Source: Macquaria australasica (Eukaryota; Chordata; Actinopteri; Centrarchiformes; Percichthyidae). From it: DNA of 64,000 nt. Position 1 is the stretch's first letter, and each line of letters opens with the position of its first letter. Below the pieces are notes generated by a model. That model was not told the origin of the DNA. It did no database searches and saw only the letters and a program-made list of their open reading frames with translations. A program made the translations under genes and the position numbers. The stretch spans positions 372,001 through 436,000 of the forward strand of contig SEMN01000310.1 of NCBI GenBank assembly GCA_005408345.1. The letters are read 5' to 3'. Of this stretch, positions 1 to 64,000 are shown in pieces.

Positions 1-64000
<64,000 letters not shown>

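Overview
The window is vertebrate nuclear DNA, almost certainly from a ray-finned (teleost) fish and probably a percomorph. The signs are long introns with GT/AG splice sites, dense CA/GT microsatellites, teleost-type tRNA-derived SINEs, hAT-like and foldback miniature elements, and scattered non-LTR retrotransposon tails. Nothing bacterial, viral or CRISPR-like was seen.

One gene accounts for all protein-coding signal: akap13 (A-kinase anchor protein 13, AKAP-Lbc/Brx/proto-Lbc), transcribed right to left on the minus strand. I could place 31 exons by hand. Each was supported by a splice acceptor, a splice donor, an open frame, matching intron phase with its neighbours and, for most, similarity to what I remember of the human protein. 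The gene enters at the right edge in the ankyrin-like N-terminal region (63900-64000). It continues through a 2.2-kb acidic exon (59732-61910), linker exons with the 14-3-3-type RRHSWGP site (34737-35101), the atypical C1 zinc finger (22249-22408 and 20286-20353), the DH RhoGEF domain (about 18115 to 11700) and the PH domain (about 11750 to 9682). It leaves at the left edge in the C-terminal coiled coil (1-205). The true 5' end (beyond 64000) and 3' end (before 1) are outside the window. About 6.3 kb of coding sequence, roughly 2,090 codons, is present. Exon 53063-53204 is the least certain: it may be an internal exon with a poor acceptor or an alternative first exon.

The remaining roughly 90 percent is intronic. 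It holds microsatellites, three of which lie directly against akap13 splice sites, and many dispersed repeats: a hAT-like element with an 8-bp target duplication (7415-8079), a SINE with a 14-bp target duplication (6238-6429), several terminal-inverted-repeat or foldback elements, and a four-copy dispersed family.

The most striking structure is an 827-bp inverted duplication. The segment 15581-16407, containing DH exon 19 and the first 29 bases of exon 20, recurs in opposite orientation at 23016-23842 inside the intron before the C1 exon. The two copies are identical wherever I compared them, including homopolymer length. In the pre-mRNA the two arms could pair and loop out seven exons totalling 963 nt (321 codons). 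Other notable points are a 126-bp phase-symmetric cassette exon with no counterpart I recall in human AKAP13, a degraded-looking RII-anchoring helix, and a possible internal promoter.
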